DNA from: a bacterium SCSIO 12827 | GTDB lineage: Bacteria; Pseudomonadota; Alphaproteobacteria; Rhodospirillales; Casp-alpha2 | Reading direction: 5' to 3' | Length of the DNA stretch: 64,000 nucleotides | Assembly (NCBI GenBank): GCA_024397995.1 | Contig: CP073746.1 | Span: forward strand, 1,798,001 to 1,862,000 | Part shown: in pieces, positions 1-11,459 of the stretch | How the letters are laid out: each line of letters begins with the position of its first letter | How positions within the stretch are numbered: position 1 is the first letter of the stretch | Position numbers and translations under genes: made by a program | The notes under the pieces: model-generated | The model's input: the letters and a program-made list of their open reading frames with translations, nothing else | The model's database searches: none | Told to the model about the DNA's origin: nothing

Positions 1-1
1 G

Positions 2-559
2 CACATCGCCAAGTATCCGGCCGGCCGCCAGCAGAGTGCTGTGATGCCGCTGCTTGATCTGGCGCAACGGCAGAACGGCGGCTGGATTCCCCAGGCGGCG
101 ATCGAAGTCATCGCCGACATGTTGGATATGGCGTCGATCCGGGTTTACGAGGTCGCGACCTTCTACACCATGTACAACCTGAAGCCGGTCGGTAAGCACT
201 TCGTCCAGGTCTGCACCAATCTGCCGTGCTGGCTGCGCGGCTCTGACCAGATCATGGCCGCCTGCAAGAAGGTCACCGGCTGTTCGAACGGCGAAACCTC
301 GGCGGACGGCGAATTCACGGTGCTTGAGGTCGAATGCCTGGGCGCCTGCGTCAACGCACCGATGATGCAGATCGGTGATGATTATTACGAAGACCTGGAT
401 TCGGCCTCAACCGAAGAGGTCCTAACGGCGCTCAGGGCAGGTCAGAAGCCAAAGGTCGGTTCCCAGTCCGGACGTTATACCTGCGAGCCCGCCGGCGGGA
501 TCACGACCCTGACCGACCGTTATCCGGACCGGGCCGCCAAGGCGGGAGGCGACGACTGA
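2..559 (+). CDS. nuoE: NADH-quinone oxidoreductase subunit E (partial, 5' end outside window)
   Basis: This is the 24-kDa flavoprotein-fragment subunit of complex I, which carries the N1a [2Fe-2S] cluster beside NuoF in the peripheral arm. The reading frame is open from the first base, so the start lies upstream; 185 C-terminal residues are visible. Four cluster cysteines are seen as CTNLPC (codons at 212 and 227) and CLGAC (codons at 335 and 347), the thioredoxin-like arrangement of this family. The stop overlaps the nuoF start by one base (TGATG), which suggests translational coupling. The GTG/ATG pair at 41-46 is internal, because family-like sequence ([13 protein letters not shown]) continues upstream of it. 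Confidence 0.97.
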   Translation, partial: HIAKYPAGRQQSAVMPLLDLAQRQNGGWIPQAAIEVIADMLDMASIRVYEVATFYTMYNLKPVGKHFVQVCTNLPCWLRGSDQIMAACKKVTGCSNGETSADGEFTVLEVECLGACVNAPMMQIGDDYYEDLDSASTEEVLTALRAGQKPKVGSQSGRYTCEPAGGITTLTDRYPDRAAKAGGDD

Positions 560-1845
560 TGCTTGCCGACAAGGATCGTATCTTCACCAACATCTACGGT
601 TTCGACAGCCCCTGGCTTGACGGTGCCCGCGCGCGCGGCGACTGGGACGGCACGAAGAAGCTGATCGAACTGGGCCGCGACAAGATCATCGAAGAGATGA
701 AGGAATCTGGCCTGCGCGGGCGGGGTGGGGCCGGCTTCCCCACGGGCGTGAAGTGGTCCTTCATGCCCAAGGAGATCGGCAGCCGGCCGCATTACCTTGT
801 CATCAACGCGGACGAGGGCGAGCCCGGCACCTGCAAGGACCGCGAAATCATGCGCTCCGAGCCGCATAAGCTCATCGAAGGCGCCTTGGTTGCGTCCTTC
901 GCCATGGGCGCCCATGCGGCCTATTGCTACGTGCGCGGCGAGTTCCATCACGAGATCGATTGCCTGCAGCGCGCCGTCGACGAAGCCTACGAAGCCGGCC
1001 TGATCGGCGACGATGCCTGCGGCACGGGTTGGAAGTTCGATTTCTACGTCCATTCCGGCGCCGGGGCCTATATCTGCGGCGAGGAAACCTCGCTGATCGA
1101 AAGCCTGGAAGGCAAGAAGGGCCAACCGCGTCTGAAGCCGCCGTTCCCGGCGGGGGTCGGCGTGTGGGGCTGCCCGACGACGGTCAACAACGTGGAATCC
1201 ATTGCCGTGGCGCCGACCATCCTGCGCCGGGGCGCGGATTGGTTTTCCGGCATCGGCCGGCCCAACAACGTGGGCACCAAGCTGTTCAACATCTCGGGCC
1301 ATGTGAACCAGCCCTGCACGGTCGAAGAGGAAATGGGCATTCCGCTCAAGGAACTCATCGAACGGCATGCGGGCGGGGTGCGCGGCGGCTGGGATAATCT
1401 GCTTTGCGTCATTCCGGGCGGGGCGTCGGTACCGGTGCTGCCCAAGAACATCTGCGACGACGTGTTGATGGATTTCGACAGTCTGCGCGAACAGCGCTCG
1501 GGCCTGGGCACGGCGGCGGTCATGGTCATGGACAAGTCGACGGATGTGATCAAGGCCATCGCGCGGCTTTCGGCCTTTTACAAGCATGAAAGCTGCGGCC
1601 AGTGCACGCCGTGCCGCGAAGGTACGGGCTGGATGGCGCGGGTCATGCAACGCATGGTTTCGGGCGACGCCCATATCGACGAAATCGACACGTTGGAAGA
1701 GGTCACCCGCCAGGTCGAAGGGCACACCATCTGCGCCCTGGGCGACGCGGCGGCTTGGCCGATTCAAGGATTGATCCGCCATTTCCGTCCGGAAATGGAA
1801 AAACGGATCCTCGACAACATCGCGCGCCGGTCGGCGGCGGAATAG
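559..1845 (+). CDS. nuoF: NADH-quinone oxidoreductase subunit F
   Basis: This is the 51-kDa subunit of complex I, which binds NADH, FMN and the N3 [4Fe-4S] cluster and is where electrons enter the chain. The 428 residues are the normal length. The glycine-rich nucleotide/FMN motif [10 protein letters not shown] lies near residues 54-63, and [12 protein letters not shown] supplies Cys346, Cys349 and Cys352. Cys392 in [13 protein letters not shown] is the fourth cluster ligand. The ATG overlaps the nuoE stop, and the gene is followed 26 bases later by nuoG. Confidence 0.98.
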   Translation: MLADKDRIFTNIYGFDSPWLDGARARGDWDGTKKLIELGRDKIIEEMKESGLRGRGGAGFPTGVKWSFMPKEIGSRPHYLVINADEGEPGTCKDREIMRSEPHKLIEGALVASFAMGAHAAYCYVRGEFHHEIDCLQRAVDEAYEAGLIGDDACGTGWKFDFYVHSGAGAYICGEETSLIESLEGKKGQPRLKPPFPAGVGVWGCPTTVNNVESIAVAPTILRRGADWFSGIGRPNNVGTKLFNISGHVNQPCTVEEEMGIPLKELIERHAGGVRGGWDNLLCVIPGGASVPVLPKNICDDVLMDFDSLREQRSGLGTAAVMVMDKSTDVIKAIARLSAFYKHESCGQCTPCREGTGWMARVMQRMVSGDAHIDEIDTLEEVTRQVEGHTICALGDAAAWPIQGLIRHFRPEMEKRILDNIARRSAAE

Positions 1846-1871
1846 ACAGGTTTACTAGGGGCTTGAGCTAG

Positions 1872-3932
1872 ATGCCAAAGATCACCATCGACGGCACGGA
1901 ACACGAGGTCGACGCCGGCATGACGATCCTGCAGGCCTGCGAGCAGGCCGGCAAGGAAGTCCCGCGCTTCTGCTATCACGACCGTCTGTCCATCGCCGGC
2001 AACTGCCGCATGTGCCTGGTGCAGATGGAACGCTCGCCCAAGCCGGTGGCGTCCTGCGCCATGCCCGTGGCTGACGGCATGGTCGTCTATACGGACACGC
2101 CCGAGGTCAAGAAGATGCGCCAGGGGGTGATGGAATTCCTGCTGATCAACCACCCGCTGGACTGCCCGATCTGCGATCAGGGCGGTGAATGCGACCTGCA
2201 GGATCAGGCCATGGCCTATGGCATGGATCACGGGCGCTACAAGGAAAACAAGCGCGCCGTCGAAGACAAGCACATGGGGCCGTTGATCAAGACGATCATG
2301 ACGCGCTGCATCCATTGCACGCGCTGCGTTCGGTTCTCGACCGAGGTTGCGGGCGTGACCGATATGGGCCTGATCGGCCGCGGCGAAAACGCCGAAATCG
2401 TCACTTATCTGGACCAGGCCGTGAGTTCCGAACTGTCGGGCAACGTCATCGACCTGTGCCCGGTGGGGGCGCTGACGTCCAAGCCTTACGCCTTCGCGGC
2501 GCGGCCGTGGGAATTGAAGAAGACGGAAAGCATCGACGTGTCCGACGCCCAGGGCTGTGCCATCCGCGTCGACAGCCGGGGCCCCGAGGTCATGCGCGTG
2601 CTGCCGCGCCTCAACGAAGACGTCAACGAAGAATGGATTTCCGATAAGACGCGATATTGCGTCGACGGCCTGAAGCGTCAGCGCCTGGATCAGCCTTATG
2701 TGCGGGTCAAAGGAAAGTTGCAGCCCGCCACCTGGCCGGAGGCCTTCGCCGCCGTGGCCAAGGCGATCAAGGGCAAGCAGGGCAGCGAGATCGCCGCCAT
2801 CGCCGGTGACTTGGCCGATTGCGAAAGCATGCTGGTGCTCAAGGAACTGATGGTCGGTCTGGGGTCGACCAACATGGACTGCCGTCAGGACGGATCGAAG
2901 GTCGACCCGACCCAGCGCGCGTCCTACATCTTCAATTCGACCATCGCCGGGATCGAGGATGCGGACGCGCTGTTGATCGTGGGGGCGAACCCGCGCTGGG
3001 AAGCGCCCGTACTCAACGCCCGGATCCGCAAGCGCTATCTGATGGGCAAGTTCCCCATCGCCGCCGTCGGCCCGGCCATCGACCTGAGCTATCCCGTGGA
3101 CTGGCTGGGCGAGGGCGCTGAGGTCTTGGCGCAGATCGCCGCCGGCACGCATCCTTTCGCCGACGTTCTGAAAACGGCCGAACGGCCCATGATCATCGTC
3201 GGCTCGGGCGCCGTGGCGCGCCCCGATGGCGCGGCGGTGTTGGGCTTGGCGCGCCAGGCCGCGGAAGCGGCCGGTGCGGTGACGGCGGACTGGAACGGTT
3301 TCAACGTGCTGCAGCGCGCGGCGTCCCGCGTCGGCGGTCTGGACCTGGGCTTCGTGCCGGGCGAGGGCGGCATGGACACAGGCCGCATCCTGGATGGGGC
3401 CGCGACCGGCGCCGTCAAGGTTATCTATCTTCTGGGCGCCGATGAGATCGACACCAAGGATCTGGATAAGCCCTTCGTAATCTATCAAGGCCACCACGGC
3501 GACGCCGGTGCTCATGTCGCCGACGTCATCCTGCCGGGGGCGGCCTACACGGAAAAAGACGCGACCTACGTGAACCTGGAAGGGCGCGTGCAGCGCGGCC
3601 AATTGGCTGTCTATCCGCCGGGCGATGCCCGCGAGGATTGGAAGATCATCCGCGCCCTGTCGGACGCCCTGAATGCCACGCTGCCATATACGACTCTGGC
3701 CGATGTGCGCCGGGGGCTGGTCAAGGCCAACCCCGTGTTCCAAGGCATCGACGACATCCAGGCTGCGTCCTGGGGCGAGTTCGGGACGACCGGCGACGTG
3801 TCCGGCGCGTTTACCTATCCGATCGCCAATTTCTACATGACCGATCCGATCAGCCGTGCGTCCGCCACCATGGCTGAATGCACGGACGAAATTCTCGGCG
3901 GCGTGGAAGGGAAGACCGGCACCGATGGTTGA
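1872..3932 (+). CDS. nuoG: NADH-quinone oxidoreductase subunit G
   Basis: This is the 75-kDa iron-sulfur subunit of complex I, relaying electrons from NuoF toward NuoI. Its 686 residues match mitochondrial-type alphaproteobacterial NuoG rather than the longer enterobacterial form. The N-terminal ferredoxin domain has [2Fe-2S] cysteines at 34, 45, 48 and 62. It is followed by [13 protein letters not shown] near residues 98-110 (the His-Cys N5 region) and [11 protein letters not shown] near 144-154 (N4). The rest is a degenerate molybdopterin-oxidoreductase fold. The stop lies inside the first codons of nuoH (8-base overlap). Confidence 0.97.
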   Translation: MPKITIDGTEHEVDAGMTILQACEQAGKEVPRFCYHDRLSIAGNCRMCLVQMERSPKPVASCAMPVADGMVVYTDTPEVKKMRQGVMEFLLINHPLDCPICDQGGECDLQDQAMAYGMDHGRYKENKRAVEDKHMGPLIKTIMTRCIHCTRCVRFSTEVAGVTDMGLIGRGENAEIVTYLDQAVSSELSGNVIDLCPVGALTSKPYAFAARPWELKKTESIDVSDAQGCAIRVDSRGPEVMRVLPRLNEDVNEEWISDKTRYCVDGLKRQRLDQPYVRVKGKLQPATWPEAFAAVAKAIKGKQGSEIAAIAGDLADCESMLVLKELMVGLGSTNMDCRQDGSKVDPTQRASYIFNSTIAGIEDADALLIVGANPRWEAPVLNARIRKRYLMGKFPIAAVGPAIDLSYPVDWLGEGAEVLAQIAAGTHPFADVLKTAERPMIIVGSGAVARPDGAAVLGLARQAAEAAGAVTADWNGFNVLQRAASRVGGLDLGFVPGEGGMDTGRILDGAATGAVKVIYLLGADEIDTKDLDKPFVIYQGHHGDAGAHVADVILPGAAYTEKDATYVNLEGRVQRGQLAVYPPGDAREDWKIIRALSDALNATLPYTTLADVRRGLVKANPVFQGIDDIQAASWGEFGTTGDVSGAFTYPIANFYMTDPISRASATMAECTDEILGGVEGKTGTDG

Positions 3933-4947
3933 GGCCTGGAACAGCTGGATCTGGCCGACGGTCTGGATCGTCCTGAAAATCCTTGTGATCGTGGTGCCGA
4001 TTCTGCTGTCGGTCGCCTATCTGACCCTGTTCGAACGCAAGGTCATCGGCGCCATGCAGCTGCGCAAGGGCCCGAACGTGGTCGGTCCCTTCGGCCTGTT
4101 CCAGCCTTTGGCCGACGGCGCCAAGCTGTTCCTCAAGGAAATGATCATCCCGTCGGGCGCCAATCCGGGGGTGTTCCTCCTGGCGCCCTGCGTGACCTTC
4201 GCCCTGGCACTTATGGCCTGGGCCGTTATTCCCTTCGATGAGGGTTTGGTTCTGGCCGATATCAATGTCGGCATTCTGTATCTGTTCGCGATCTCGTCGC
4301 TCGGCGTCTACGGCATCCTGATGGCCGGTTGGGCCTCCAACTCGCGCTACGCCTTCCTGGGGGCGCTTCGTTCGGCTGCGCAGATGGTGTCCTACGAAGT
4401 TTCCATGGGCTTCGTCATCATCACCGTGCTGCTTTGCGTCGGTTCCCTGAACCTGTCGGCGATCGTCGAAGCTCAGCGCGACATGTGGTTCGTCATTCCG
4501 CTGTTCCCCATGGCCGTGGTGTTCTTCATCTCGACCCTGGCCGAAACCAACCGCCATCCCTTCGACCTGCCGGAGGCCGAGGCTGAACTGGTCGCCGGCT
4601 ACAACGTTGAATACTCCGGCATGGCCTTCGCCCTGTTCTTCCTGGGTGAATACGCCAACATGATCCTGATGTCGGGGATGACGACGATCCTGTTCCTGGG
4701 CGGCTGGCTGCCGCCGCTGTCGATCGAACCGCTGACATGGATTCCCGGGCCGATCTGGTTCGCGGCCAAGATCGCGTTCTGTCTGTTCATCTTCATCTGG
4801 GTGCGTGCGACCTTCCCGCGCTATCGCTATGACCAGTTGATGCGCCTCGGCTGGAAAGTGTTCCTGCCGATCTCGCTGTTTGCCGTCGCGGCTGTGGCCG
4901 GTGTGTTGCTGGCCTTCGGCTGGGTTCCCACCCCGGTCGCCGGTTAA
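3925..4947 (+). CDS. nuoH: NADH-quinone oxidoreductase subunit H
   Basis: This membrane subunit (ND1 homologue) forms much of the quinone-binding chamber where the two arms of complex I meet. The 340 residues form about eight hydrophobic segments. Family sequences such as [22 protein letters not shown], with charged residues in a conserved loop, and [27 protein letters not shown] are plain. The frame is open further upstream to 3856, but the ATG at 3925 gives the usual N-terminus (MVEAWNSW) and overlaps the nuoG stop by 8 bases. The upstream extension would only re-read nuoG. Confidence 0.97.
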   Translation: MVEAWNSWIWPTVWIVLKILVIVVPILLSVAYLTLFERKVIGAMQLRKGPNVVGPFGLFQPLADGAKLFLKEMIIPSGANPGVFLLAPCVTFALALMAWAVIPFDEGLVLADINVGILYLFAISSLGVYGILMAGWASNSRYAFLGALRSAAQMVSYEVSMGFVIITVLLCVGSLNLSAIVEAQRDMWFVIPLFPMAVVFFISTLAETNRHPFDLPEAEAELVAGYNVEYSGMAFALFFLGEYANMILMSGMTTILFLGGWLPPLSIEPLTWIPGPIWFAAKIAFCLFIFIWVRATFPRYRYDQLMRLGWKVFLPISLFAVAAVAGVLLAFGWVPTPVAG

Positions 4948-4964
4948 GGGTTTAGGAGAGTTCC

Positions 4965-5453
4965 ATGAGCTTCATCGGACAAAGCGCCAAGGCCCTGTTC
5001 CTGAAGGAACTTGTCGCCGGCATGGCGCTGACGCTCAAGTACTTCACCAAGCCCAAGGTGACCTTGAACTATCCCTATGAGAAGGGCCCGTTGAGCCCGC
5101 GGTTCCGCGGCGAACATGCGCTGCGCCGTTATCCCAACGGCGAGGAACGCTGCATCGCCTGCAAGCTGTGCGAGGCTATTTGCCCGGCCCAGGCGATCAC
5201 CATCGAGGCCGAACCCCGCGACGACGGTTCCCGACGCACCACGCGCTATGACATCGACATGGTGAAGTGCATCTACTGCGGATATTGCGAGGAAGCCTGC
5301 CCGGTCGACGCCATCGTCGAGGGCCCGAACTTCGAATACGCCACGGAAACCCGCGAGGAACTGCTGTACGACAAGACCAAATTGTTGGCCAACGGCGACC
5401 GCTGGGAAACGGAACTGGCCGAGCGGCTGCGTGCCGACGCGCCCTACCGCTGA
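4965..5453 (+). CDS. nuoI: NADH-quinone oxidoreductase subunit I
   Basis: This is the 23-kDa (TYKY) ferredoxin-like subunit of complex I, holding clusters N6a and N6b on the path to quinone. Its 162 residues contain two classical 4Fe-4S motifs: Cys63, 66, 69 and 73 ([11 protein letters not shown]) and Cys102, 105, 108 and 112 ([11 protein letters not shown]). An amphipathic N-terminal segment precedes them. The ATG follows an AGGAGAG ribosome-binding site. A 118-base gap, which contains a small ORF, separates it from nuoJ. Confidence 0.98.
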   Translation: MSFIGQSAKALFLKELVAGMALTLKYFTKPKVTLNYPYEKGPLSPRFRGEHALRRYPNGEERCIACKLCEAICPAQAITIEAEPRDDGSRRTTRYDIDMVKCIYCGYCEEACPVDAIVEGPNFEYATETREELLYDKTKLLANGDRWETELAERLRADAPYR

Positions 5454-5506
5454 CCATTCACCCTGATCGGGGCCGAAACAAGACTAGAAGGACTGACGAG
5501 GAAAGT

Positions 5507-5575
5507 ATGAGGGGAATTGAGGACAAAGGCCGCGCCATGGCGCGGACAGGGAACGTGAAGGGAGGCGGCAGATGA
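5507..5575 (+). CDS. Possible 22-residue leader ORF overlapping the nuoJ start
   Basis: This small ORF encodes 22 mostly basic and glycine-rich residues (MRGIEDKG...GGGR). An AGGAAAG sequence sits at ribosome-binding distance before its ATG, and its TGA stop overlaps the nuoJ start as ATGA. It occupies much of the otherwise unusually long nuoI-nuoJ gap. No family is recognised. It may work only through translation, delivering ribosomes to nuoJ, although nuoJ also has its own GGGAGG site. It could equally be chance. Conservation in related genomes is the deciding test. Confidence 0.3.
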   Translation: MRGIEDKGRAMARTGNVKGGGR

Positions 5576-6183
5576 TCGTCGAAGCCCTGGCGTTCTACAT
5601 GTTCGCCTTCATCGCCGTGGCCGCGGGCGTGCTGGTCATTTCCTCCAAGAACCCCGTTCATTCGGTGCTGTTCCTGATCCTGGCGTTTTTCAATTCGGCC
5701 GGGCTGTTCGTGCTGCTGGGGGCCGAATTCCTGGCCATGATCCTGGTCGTCGTCTATGTCGGCGCCGTGGCGGTGCTGTTCATGTTCGTGGTCATGATGC
5801 TGGACATCAACTTCACGGAACTGCGCTCTGGCTTTCTGCAGTACCTGCCGCTGGGCGGTCTGGTCGGCCTGATCCTGCTGGCGGAAATGGTCGTCGTGGC
5901 CGGCGGCTGGCAGTCCATTGCCGGCGGCGCCAAGCTGGCCGAGGCGGCGGCGCCGATCGCCAAGGGCACGACCAACACCCATGCCCTGGGTGAGATCGTC
6001 TATACGCACTACGTCTATCTGTTCCAGGCCGCGGGCCTGATCCTGCTGGTCGCCATGATCGGCGCGATCGTGCTGACCCATCGGCGGCGCACGGGCGTCA
6101 AGCGCCAGCGCATCGCCGATCAGAACGCGCGCGGCACGGATACGGTCGAAGTCCGCAAGGTCGAAGTCGGGAAGGGGATCTGA
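5572..6183 (+). CDS. nuoJ: NADH-quinone oxidoreductase subunit J
   Basis: This is the ND6-like membrane subunit of complex I. The 203 residues form five hydrophobic helices. The third has the conserved [16 protein letters not shown] segment, which in this family carries the pi-bulge helix that moves during coupling. The C-terminal cytoplasmic tail (about residues 165-203) is hydrophilic and basic. The ATG follows GGGAGGCGGCAG. Only two bases separate its stop from nuoK. Confidence 0.97.
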   Translation: MIVEALAFYMFAFIAVAAGVLVISSKNPVHSVLFLILAFFNSAGLFVLLGAEFLAMILVVVYVGAVAVLFMFVVMMLDINFTELRSGFLQYLPLGGLVGLILLAEMVVVAGGWQSIAGGAKLAEAAAPIAKGTTNTHALGEIVYTHYVYLFQAAGLILLVAMIGAIVLTHRRRTGVKRQRIADQNARGTDTVEVRKVEVGKGI

Positions 6184-6185
6184 GG

Positions 6186-6497
6186 ATGTTTGAAATCGGC
6201 CTGTCCCATTACCTGACCGTCGCGGCGATCCTGTTCACGCTGGGCATCTTCGGCATCTTCCTGAACCGCAAGAACGTCATCATCATTCTGATGTCGGTCG
6301 AACTGATGCTGTTGGCGGTGAACATCAACCTGGTCGCGTTTTCGTCCCACCTGGGCGATTTGGTGGGCCAGGTGTTCGCGTTGTTCGTGCTGACCGTCGC
6401 CGCGGCCGAGGCGGCCATCGGCCTCGCCATCCTGGTCGTGTACTTCCGCAACCGCGGGTCCATCGATGTCGAAGACATCAACATGATGAAGGGCTAG
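6186..6497 (+). CDS. nuoK: NADH-quinone oxidoreductase subunit K
   Basis: This is the ND4L-like small membrane subunit of complex I, with 103 residues and three transmembrane helices. The membrane glutamates involved in proton transfer are visible: one in [15 protein letters not shown] (helix 2) and one in [17 protein letters not shown] (helix 3). The gene is the normal length, starts three bases after the nuoJ stop codon, and is followed closely by nuoL, so it is part of one transcript. Confidence 0.98.
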   Translation: MFEIGLSHYLTVAAILFTLGIFGIFLNRKNVIIILMSVELMLLAVNINLVAFSSHLGDLVGQVFALFVLTVAAAEAAIGLAILVVYFRNRGSIDVEDINMMKG

Positions 6498-6507
6498 GGA
6501 GCGGCTC

Positions 6508-8469
6508 ATGATCGAAATTATCGCTGTCTTCCTGCCGCTCGTCGGCGCGGTCCTGGCCGGTGTGATCGTGTTCATGCCGCAGGCGGACAAACACAAGCAG
6601 CACAAAATGGACACCCTGGCGCAGTGGATCACCTGCACCGGTCTGGTGCTGTCGGCCATCTGCGCGATCATCCTGTTCAAGGACGTGGCGCTCGACGGTA
6701 ACGCCCGGGTGACGGAACTGTTTACCTGGATCGATTCCGGCAGCCTGGAGGTTTCCTGGGCGCTGCGGGTCGATCAGTTGACCTCGGTCATGATGATCGT
6801 CGTGACCGGCGTGTCGGCCATGGTGCACATCTATTCCTGCGGCTACATGCACCACGACAAGTCGATCCCCCGGTTCATGAGCTATCTCAGCCTGTTCACC
6901 TACTTCATGCTGATGCTCATCACCTCGGACAACCTGGTGCAGCTGTTCTTCGGCTGGGAAGGGGTCGGGCTCGCGTCCTATCTGCTGATCGGCTTCTGGT
7001 ATGATCGCCCGTCAGCCAACGCGGCGGCCATCAAGGCCTTCGTGGTCAACCGGGTCGGCGATTTCGGCTTCGCGCTCGGCATCTTCGCGACCTTCATGCT
7101 GTTCGACACGGTCAACCTGGACACCATCTTCCAGGCCGTGCCCGGCAAGGCCGACGCCACGCTGAACGTGTTCGGCGGTGAATTCCATGCGCTGACCGTG
7201 TGCTGCCTGCTGCTGTTCGTGGGCGCCATGGGTAAATCGGCGCAGTTGGGCCTGCATACCTGGCTGCCGGACGCCATGGAGGGCCCGACGCCCGTGTCGG
7301 CGCTGATCCACGCGGCGACCATGGTCACGGCCGGTATCTTCATGGTCGCGCGTCTGTCGCCGATGTTCGAATATTCCGAGGTCGCGCTGACCGTGGTCAC
7401 CATCGTCGGCGCCTCGACCTGTATTTTTGCGGCGACCATCGGCTGCGTGCAGAACGACATCAAGCGGGTGATCGCCTATTCGACCTGTTCGCAGCTGGGT
7501 TACATGTTCTTCGCCTGCGGCGTGTCGGCCTATTCGGCGGGCATCTTCCACCTGATGACCCACGGTTTCTTCAAGGCGCTGCTGTTCCTGGGCGCCGGCT
7601 CGGTCATCCACGCCATGTCCGATGAACAGGACATGCGCAAGATGGGCGGCATCTGGAAGCACATCAAGGTGACCTACATCCTGATGTGGATCGGCTCGCT
7701 GGCGCTGGCCGGTATTCCGCCCTTCGCCGGGTTCTATTCCAAGGACATCGTGCTTGAAGCCGCCTGGGGAGCGCATACGGGCGTCGGCCAGTACGCGTTC
7801 TGGCTTGGCATCACCGCCGCCTTCCTGACGGCGTTCTATTCCTGGCGCCTGCTGATCATGACGTTCCACGGCGCACCGCGCGCCGACGAGACGACCATGG
7901 CCCATGTCCATGAAAGCCCGATGGTGATGGTTCTGCCGCTGGTCGTGCTGGCGGGCGGGGCTTGCCTTGCCGGGGTGCTGGCCTATGACCTGATGGTCGG
8001 CCATCACATGGCGGAATTCTGGGGCAAATCCATTGTCGTGCTGGAGCACCACAAGGCTTTGGAAAACGCCCATCACGTGCCGCTTTGGGTGAAGCTGCTG
8101 CCGCTTGTCGTCGGTGTTGCCGGGATCGCCATGGCCTATGTGTTCTACATGTTCGCGCCGGGCATTCCGGGGGCGATTGCCGCCAGGTTCCAGGGCATTT
8201 ACCAGTTCCTGCTCAACAAATGGTATTTCGACGAGCTGTACGACAAGGTGTTCGTGAAGCCGTCCTTCTACCTGGGGCGCAATCTCTGGAAAACGGGTGA
8301 CGGTACGCTGATCGACGGGCTCGGCCCCGACGGCGTGTCCGCCGCCGTGCAGAACATTGCACGCCGCGCGTCGGCGCTGCAGACCGGCTACCTCTACCAT
8401 TATGCCTTCGCCATGCTGGCGGGCATCGTGGTGCTGGTGACCTGGTATCTATTGACGAAGGCGGGGTGA
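6508..8469 (+). CDS. nuoL: NADH-quinone oxidoreductase subunit L
   Basis: This is the distal Mrp-antiporter-like proton-pumping subunit of complex I (ND5), with 653 residues. Conserved elements include [19 protein letters not shown] with the helix-5 glutamate, the [24 protein letters not shown] segment with a broken helix and nearby Lys/His residues, and a long C-terminal region that should form the lateral amphipathic helix. The C-terminus ends in another transmembrane helix. The ATG is 10 bases after the nuoK stop. Confidence 0.97.
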   Translation: MIEIIAVFLPLVGAVLAGVIVFMPQADKHKQHKMDTLAQWITCTGLVLSAICAIILFKDVALDGNARVTELFTWIDSGSLEVSWALRVDQLTSVMMIVVTGVSAMVHIYSCGYMHHDKSIPRFMSYLSLFTYFMLMLITSDNLVQLFFGWEGVGLASYLLIGFWYDRPSANAAAIKAFVVNRVGDFGFALGIFATFMLFDTVNLDTIFQAVPGKADATLNVFGGEFHALTVCCLLLFVGAMGKSAQLGLHTWLPDAMEGPTPVSALIHAATMVTAGIFMVARLSPMFEYSEVALTVVTIVGASTCIFAATIGCVQNDIKRVIAYSTCSQLGYMFFACGVSAYSAGIFHLMTHGFFKALLFLGAGSVIHAMSDEQDMRKMGGIWKHIKVTYILMWIGSLALAGIPPFAGFYSKDIVLEAAWGAHTGVGQYAFWLGITAAFLTAFYSWRLLIMTFHGAPRADETTMAHVHESPMVMVLPLVVLAGGACLAGVLAYDLMVGHHMAEFWGKSIVVLEHHKALENAHHVPLWVKLLPLVVGVAGIAMAYVFYMFAPGIPGAIAARFQGIYQFLLNKWYFDELYDKVFVKPSFYLGRNLWKTGDGTLIDGLGPDGVSAAVQNIARRASALQTGYLYHYAFAMLAGIVVLVTWYLLTKAG

Positions 8470-8476
8470 TACGACC

Positions 8477-9979
8477 ATGGATTGGCCCATTCTATCGCTG
8501 GTCACTTTCCTTCCGCTTGTCGGCGTGGCGCTGATTGCGTTCATCCCGGCGGATAACCCGGAAAATTCACGACGCGTGGCGTTGTGGGTGTCGGGCGGCA
8601 CGTTCATCGTGTCGCTGTTGATCTGGTTCAACTTCGACCGCACCACGGCGGCCATGCAGTTCGTCGAGGAAGCGGCCTGGATGCCCATGGCCGGGATCGC
8701 CTATCGGGTCGGCATCGACGGCATTTCCATGCTGTTCGTGCTGCTGACCACGCTGCTGACGCCGCTTTGCATCCTGGCCAGCTGGGAATCGATCAAGGTT
8801 CGCGTGAAGGAATACATGATCGCCTTCCTGATCCTGGAAACCTTCATGGTCGGCATGTTCGTGGCCCTCGACCTGTTCCTGTTCTACATCTTCTTCGAAG
8901 CGGTCCTGATCCCGATGTTCATCATCATCGGCGTTTGGGGCGGCCCGCGGCGCATCTATGCCTCGTTCAAGATGTTCCTCTACACCCTGCTGGGCTCGGT
9001 GCTGATGCTGCTGGCCATGCTGGCCATGTACTTCGACGCCGGGACGACGGACATCACCAAGCTTCTGGTGCATGACTTCCCGACCGCACTCGAACCGTGG
9101 CTATGGCTCGCCTTCTTCGCGTCCTTCGCGATCAAGATGCCGATGTGGCCTGTGCATACCTGGCTGCCTGACGCCCACGTCGAAGCGCCGACGGCGGGCT
9201 CGGTCATCCTGGCCGGGGTACTGCTGAAGTTCGGCGGCTACGGCTTCCTGCGCTTCTCGCTGCCCATGTTTCCCGAAGCCAGTGTCATGTTCACGCCGCT
9301 GATCTACACGTTGTCGATCATCGCGGTGATCTATACCTCGCTGGTCGCCCTGGCCCAGGAAGACATGAAGAAGCTGATCGCCTATTCATCGGTTGCCCAT
9401 ATGGGTTTCGTGACCATCGGCGCCTTCACCATGACGGTGCAGGGGGTTGAGGGGGCGATCTATCAGATGCTCAGCCACGGCGTCGTGTCGGCGGCCCTGT
9501 TCCTGATCGTCGGCGTCGTCTATGACCGCGAGCATTCGCGCGAGATCACCCATTACGGCGGGTTGGTCGAACGCATGCCGGTCTACGGCATCACCTTCAT
9601 GCTGTTCATGCTGGCCTCCGTCGGTCTGCCGGGCACGGGTGGTTTTGTCGGCGAATTCCTGGTCCTGCTGGGGGCCTTCCAGGCCAACAGCTGGGTCGCG
9701 GCGCTGGCCGCCACGGGCGTCATCCTGGGGGCCGTCTATATGCTGTACCTCTACCGCCGGATCATCTTCGGCAAGCTGACCAAAGAACACCTGAGCAAGA
9801 TCCTCGACATGGATAAGCGCGAGATCGCGGTGTTCGCGCCGCTTGTCGTTATTACCCTGTGGATGGGGATTTATCCGTCATCGTTCCTTGACGTCATGCA
9901 TGTGTCCGTTGAAAACCTGCTGAAGCATGTTGAAACGGCATTGGCCGCGGCCGGCCACACCAATCTGGCCGGGCGCTAA
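8477..9979 (+). CDS. nuoM: NADH-quinone oxidoreductase subunit M
   Basis: This antiporter-like proton-pumping subunit of complex I (ND4) has 500 residues and about 14 transmembrane helices. The family signature [33 protein letters not shown], with its central Lys, is intact near residues 215-255. The conserved glutamate helix ([18 protein letters not shown], near 138-156) is present. The ATG is seven bases after the nuoL stop, consistent with co-translation. Confidence 0.97.
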   Translation: MDWPILSLVTFLPLVGVALIAFIPADNPENSRRVALWVSGGTFIVSLLIWFNFDRTTAAMQFVEEAAWMPMAGIAYRVGIDGISMLFVLLTTLLTPLCILASWESIKVRVKEYMIAFLILETFMVGMFVALDLFLFYIFFEAVLIPMFIIIGVWGGPRRIYASFKMFLYTLLGSVLMLLAMLAMYFDAGTTDITKLLVHDFPTALEPWLWLAFFASFAIKMPMWPVHTWLPDAHVEAPTAGSVILAGVLLKFGGYGFLRFSLPMFPEASVMFTPLIYTLSIIAVIYTSLVALAQEDMKKLIAYSSVAHMGFVTIGAFTMTVQGVEGAIYQMLSHGVVSAALFLIVGVVYDREHSREITHYGGLVERMPVYGITFMLFMLASVGLPGTGGFVGEFLVLLGAFQANSWVAALAATGVILGAVYMLYLYRRIIFGKLTKEHLSKILDMDKREIAVFAPLVVITLWMGIYPSSFLDVMHVSVENLLKHVETALAAAGHTNLAGR

Positions 9980-9995
9980 GGGAGAACCGGACGAG

Positions 9996-11456
9996 ATGTC
10001 GATCGATCAAATCATTCCGGCCCTGCCCGAAATCTTCGTCGCCTGCATGATCATGGCGCTGCTGATGCTGGGTGTGTTCCAAAAGGGTGCGCTCGCCGAT
10101 CAGGATGTGAAAAGCTTCCGTCTGATTTCCGGGCTTTCCGTTGGCGTGCTGGGCCTGACCATCCTGTTGGTCGTCATGCTGGCCGACCGCCAGTTGATGG
10201 CCTTCAACAACATGTTCGTCGTCGACGGCTTCGCGACCTATGCCAAGGTTCTGGTGCTGATCGCGTCCGGCTGCGCCATCGTGCTGTCGGCGGGCTACAT
10301 GGAACGCAACGGCGTGGCGCGGTTCGAATATGCCGTGCTGGTCGTGTTCGCGACCCTCGGCATGATGATGATGATCTCTGCCAACGACCTGATCTCGCTC
10401 TACATGGGGCTGGAGATGCAGTCGCTGTCGCTCTACGTCATCGCCTCGTTCCAGCGCGACGATCAGCGTTCTACCGAGGCTGGCTTGAAGTACTTCGTTC
10501 TCGGCGCCTTGGCCTCGGGCATGCTGCTGTACGGCGCTTCCATGGTCTACGGGTTCTCCGGCACCACCAACTTCTCAGTCCTGGCCGATCTGTTGAAGGG
10601 CGGGGCGCCCTCGGTCGGCCTGGTTGTCGGCATCGTCTTCGTGGTCGCGGGGCTGGCCTTCAAGGTCTCGGCCGTGCCGTTCCATATGTGGACGCCCGAT
10701 GTCTACGAAGGGGCGCCGACGCCGGTCACGGCCTTCTTCGCCGTCGCCCCCAAGATCGCCGCCCTGGCCCTGTTCACCCGCGTGATGATGGAGCCCTTCG
10801 GCGAGGCCGCCGACAGCTGGCGTCAGGTCATCATCTTCATCTCCGTCGCCTCGATGATCCTGGGCGCCGTCGCCGCCGTGGCGCAGAAGAACATCAAGCG
10901 CCTGATGGCCTACAGTTCCATCGGCCATGTCGGCTATGCCCTGATCGGGCTTTGCGTTGCCAACGAGACGGGTGTGCGCGGCATTCTGGTTTATCTCGCC
11001 ATCTATCTGGTGATGAACGTCGGCGCCTTCGCCTGCATCCTGTGCATGAAGCGCGGCGACCGCATGGTCGAACAGATTTCCGATCTGGCCGGCATGTCGA
11101 AAACCCATCCGACCATCGCCTTCGCGTTCCTGGTCTTCATGTTCTCCATGGCCGGCGTGCCGCCGCTGGCGGGCTTCTTCGCCAAGCTCTACATCTTCTG
11201 GGCGGCTGTTGATGCCGGCCTGATGGCGGTCGCGATCATCGGTGTGCTGACCAGCGTCATCGGCGCGTTCTATTACCTGCGCATTGTGCGGGTGATGTAC
11301 TTCGAGGATGCCGAGGATCCGTTGGACGCCGGCGTCAGCCGTGAATTGAAAATTCTGATCGGCGTCACGGCCTTCATCATCTGCTTCTTCTTCATCCAGC
11401 CGAATCTGATCCTGGAGCCCGCGGCGGCGGCGGCGAAAGCCCTCCTTGCAGGGTAG
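9996..11456 (+). CDS. nuoN: NADH-quinone oxidoreductase subunit N
   Basis: This third antiporter-like subunit of complex I (ND2) has 486 residues. The segments LYMGLEMQSLSLYVIASF (conserved Glu) and FHMWTPDVYEGAPTPVTAFFAVAPKIAALA (conserved Lys) are diagnostic. The frame is open upstream to 9927 inside nuoM, but the ATG at 9996 follows a GGGAGAA site and gives the usual N-terminus (MSIDQIIPALPEIFV). It closes the nuo gene run; birA follows after three bases, so the transcript probably continues. Confidence 0.97.
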   Translation: MSIDQIIPALPEIFVACMIMALLMLGVFQKGALADQDVKSFRLISGLSVGVLGLTILLVVMLADRQLMAFNNMFVVDGFATYAKVLVLIASGCAIVLSAGYMERNGVARFEYAVLVVFATLGMMMMISANDLISLYMGLEMQSLSLYVIASFQRDDQRSTEAGLKYFVLGALASGMLLYGASMVYGFSGTTNFSVLADLLKGGAPSVGLVVGIVFVVAGLAFKVSAVPFHMWTPDVYEGAPTPVTAFFAVAPKIAALALFTRVMMEPFGEAADSWRQVIIFISVASMILGAVAAVAQKNIKRLMAYSSIGHVGYALIGLCVANETGVRGILVYLAIYLVMNVGAFACILCMKRGDRMVEQISDLAGMSKTHPTIAFAFLVFMFSMAGVPPLAGFFAKLYIFWAAVDAGLMAVAIIGVLTSVIGAFYYLRIVRVMYFEDAEDPLDAGVSRELKILIGVTAFIICFFFIQPNLILEPAAAAAKALLAG

Positions 11457-11459
11457 AGA

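Noticed and set aside
1764-3743. Long minus-strand open frame (659 codons) opposite nuoF/nuoG
   Set aside because: It is antisense to well-conserved genes, with His/Asp/Gly/Arg-rich translation and no family features. Such mirror frames arise from strong GC bias at third positions. The same applies to 7012-8400 and 17037-18686 (minus) and 56728-58653 (plus).
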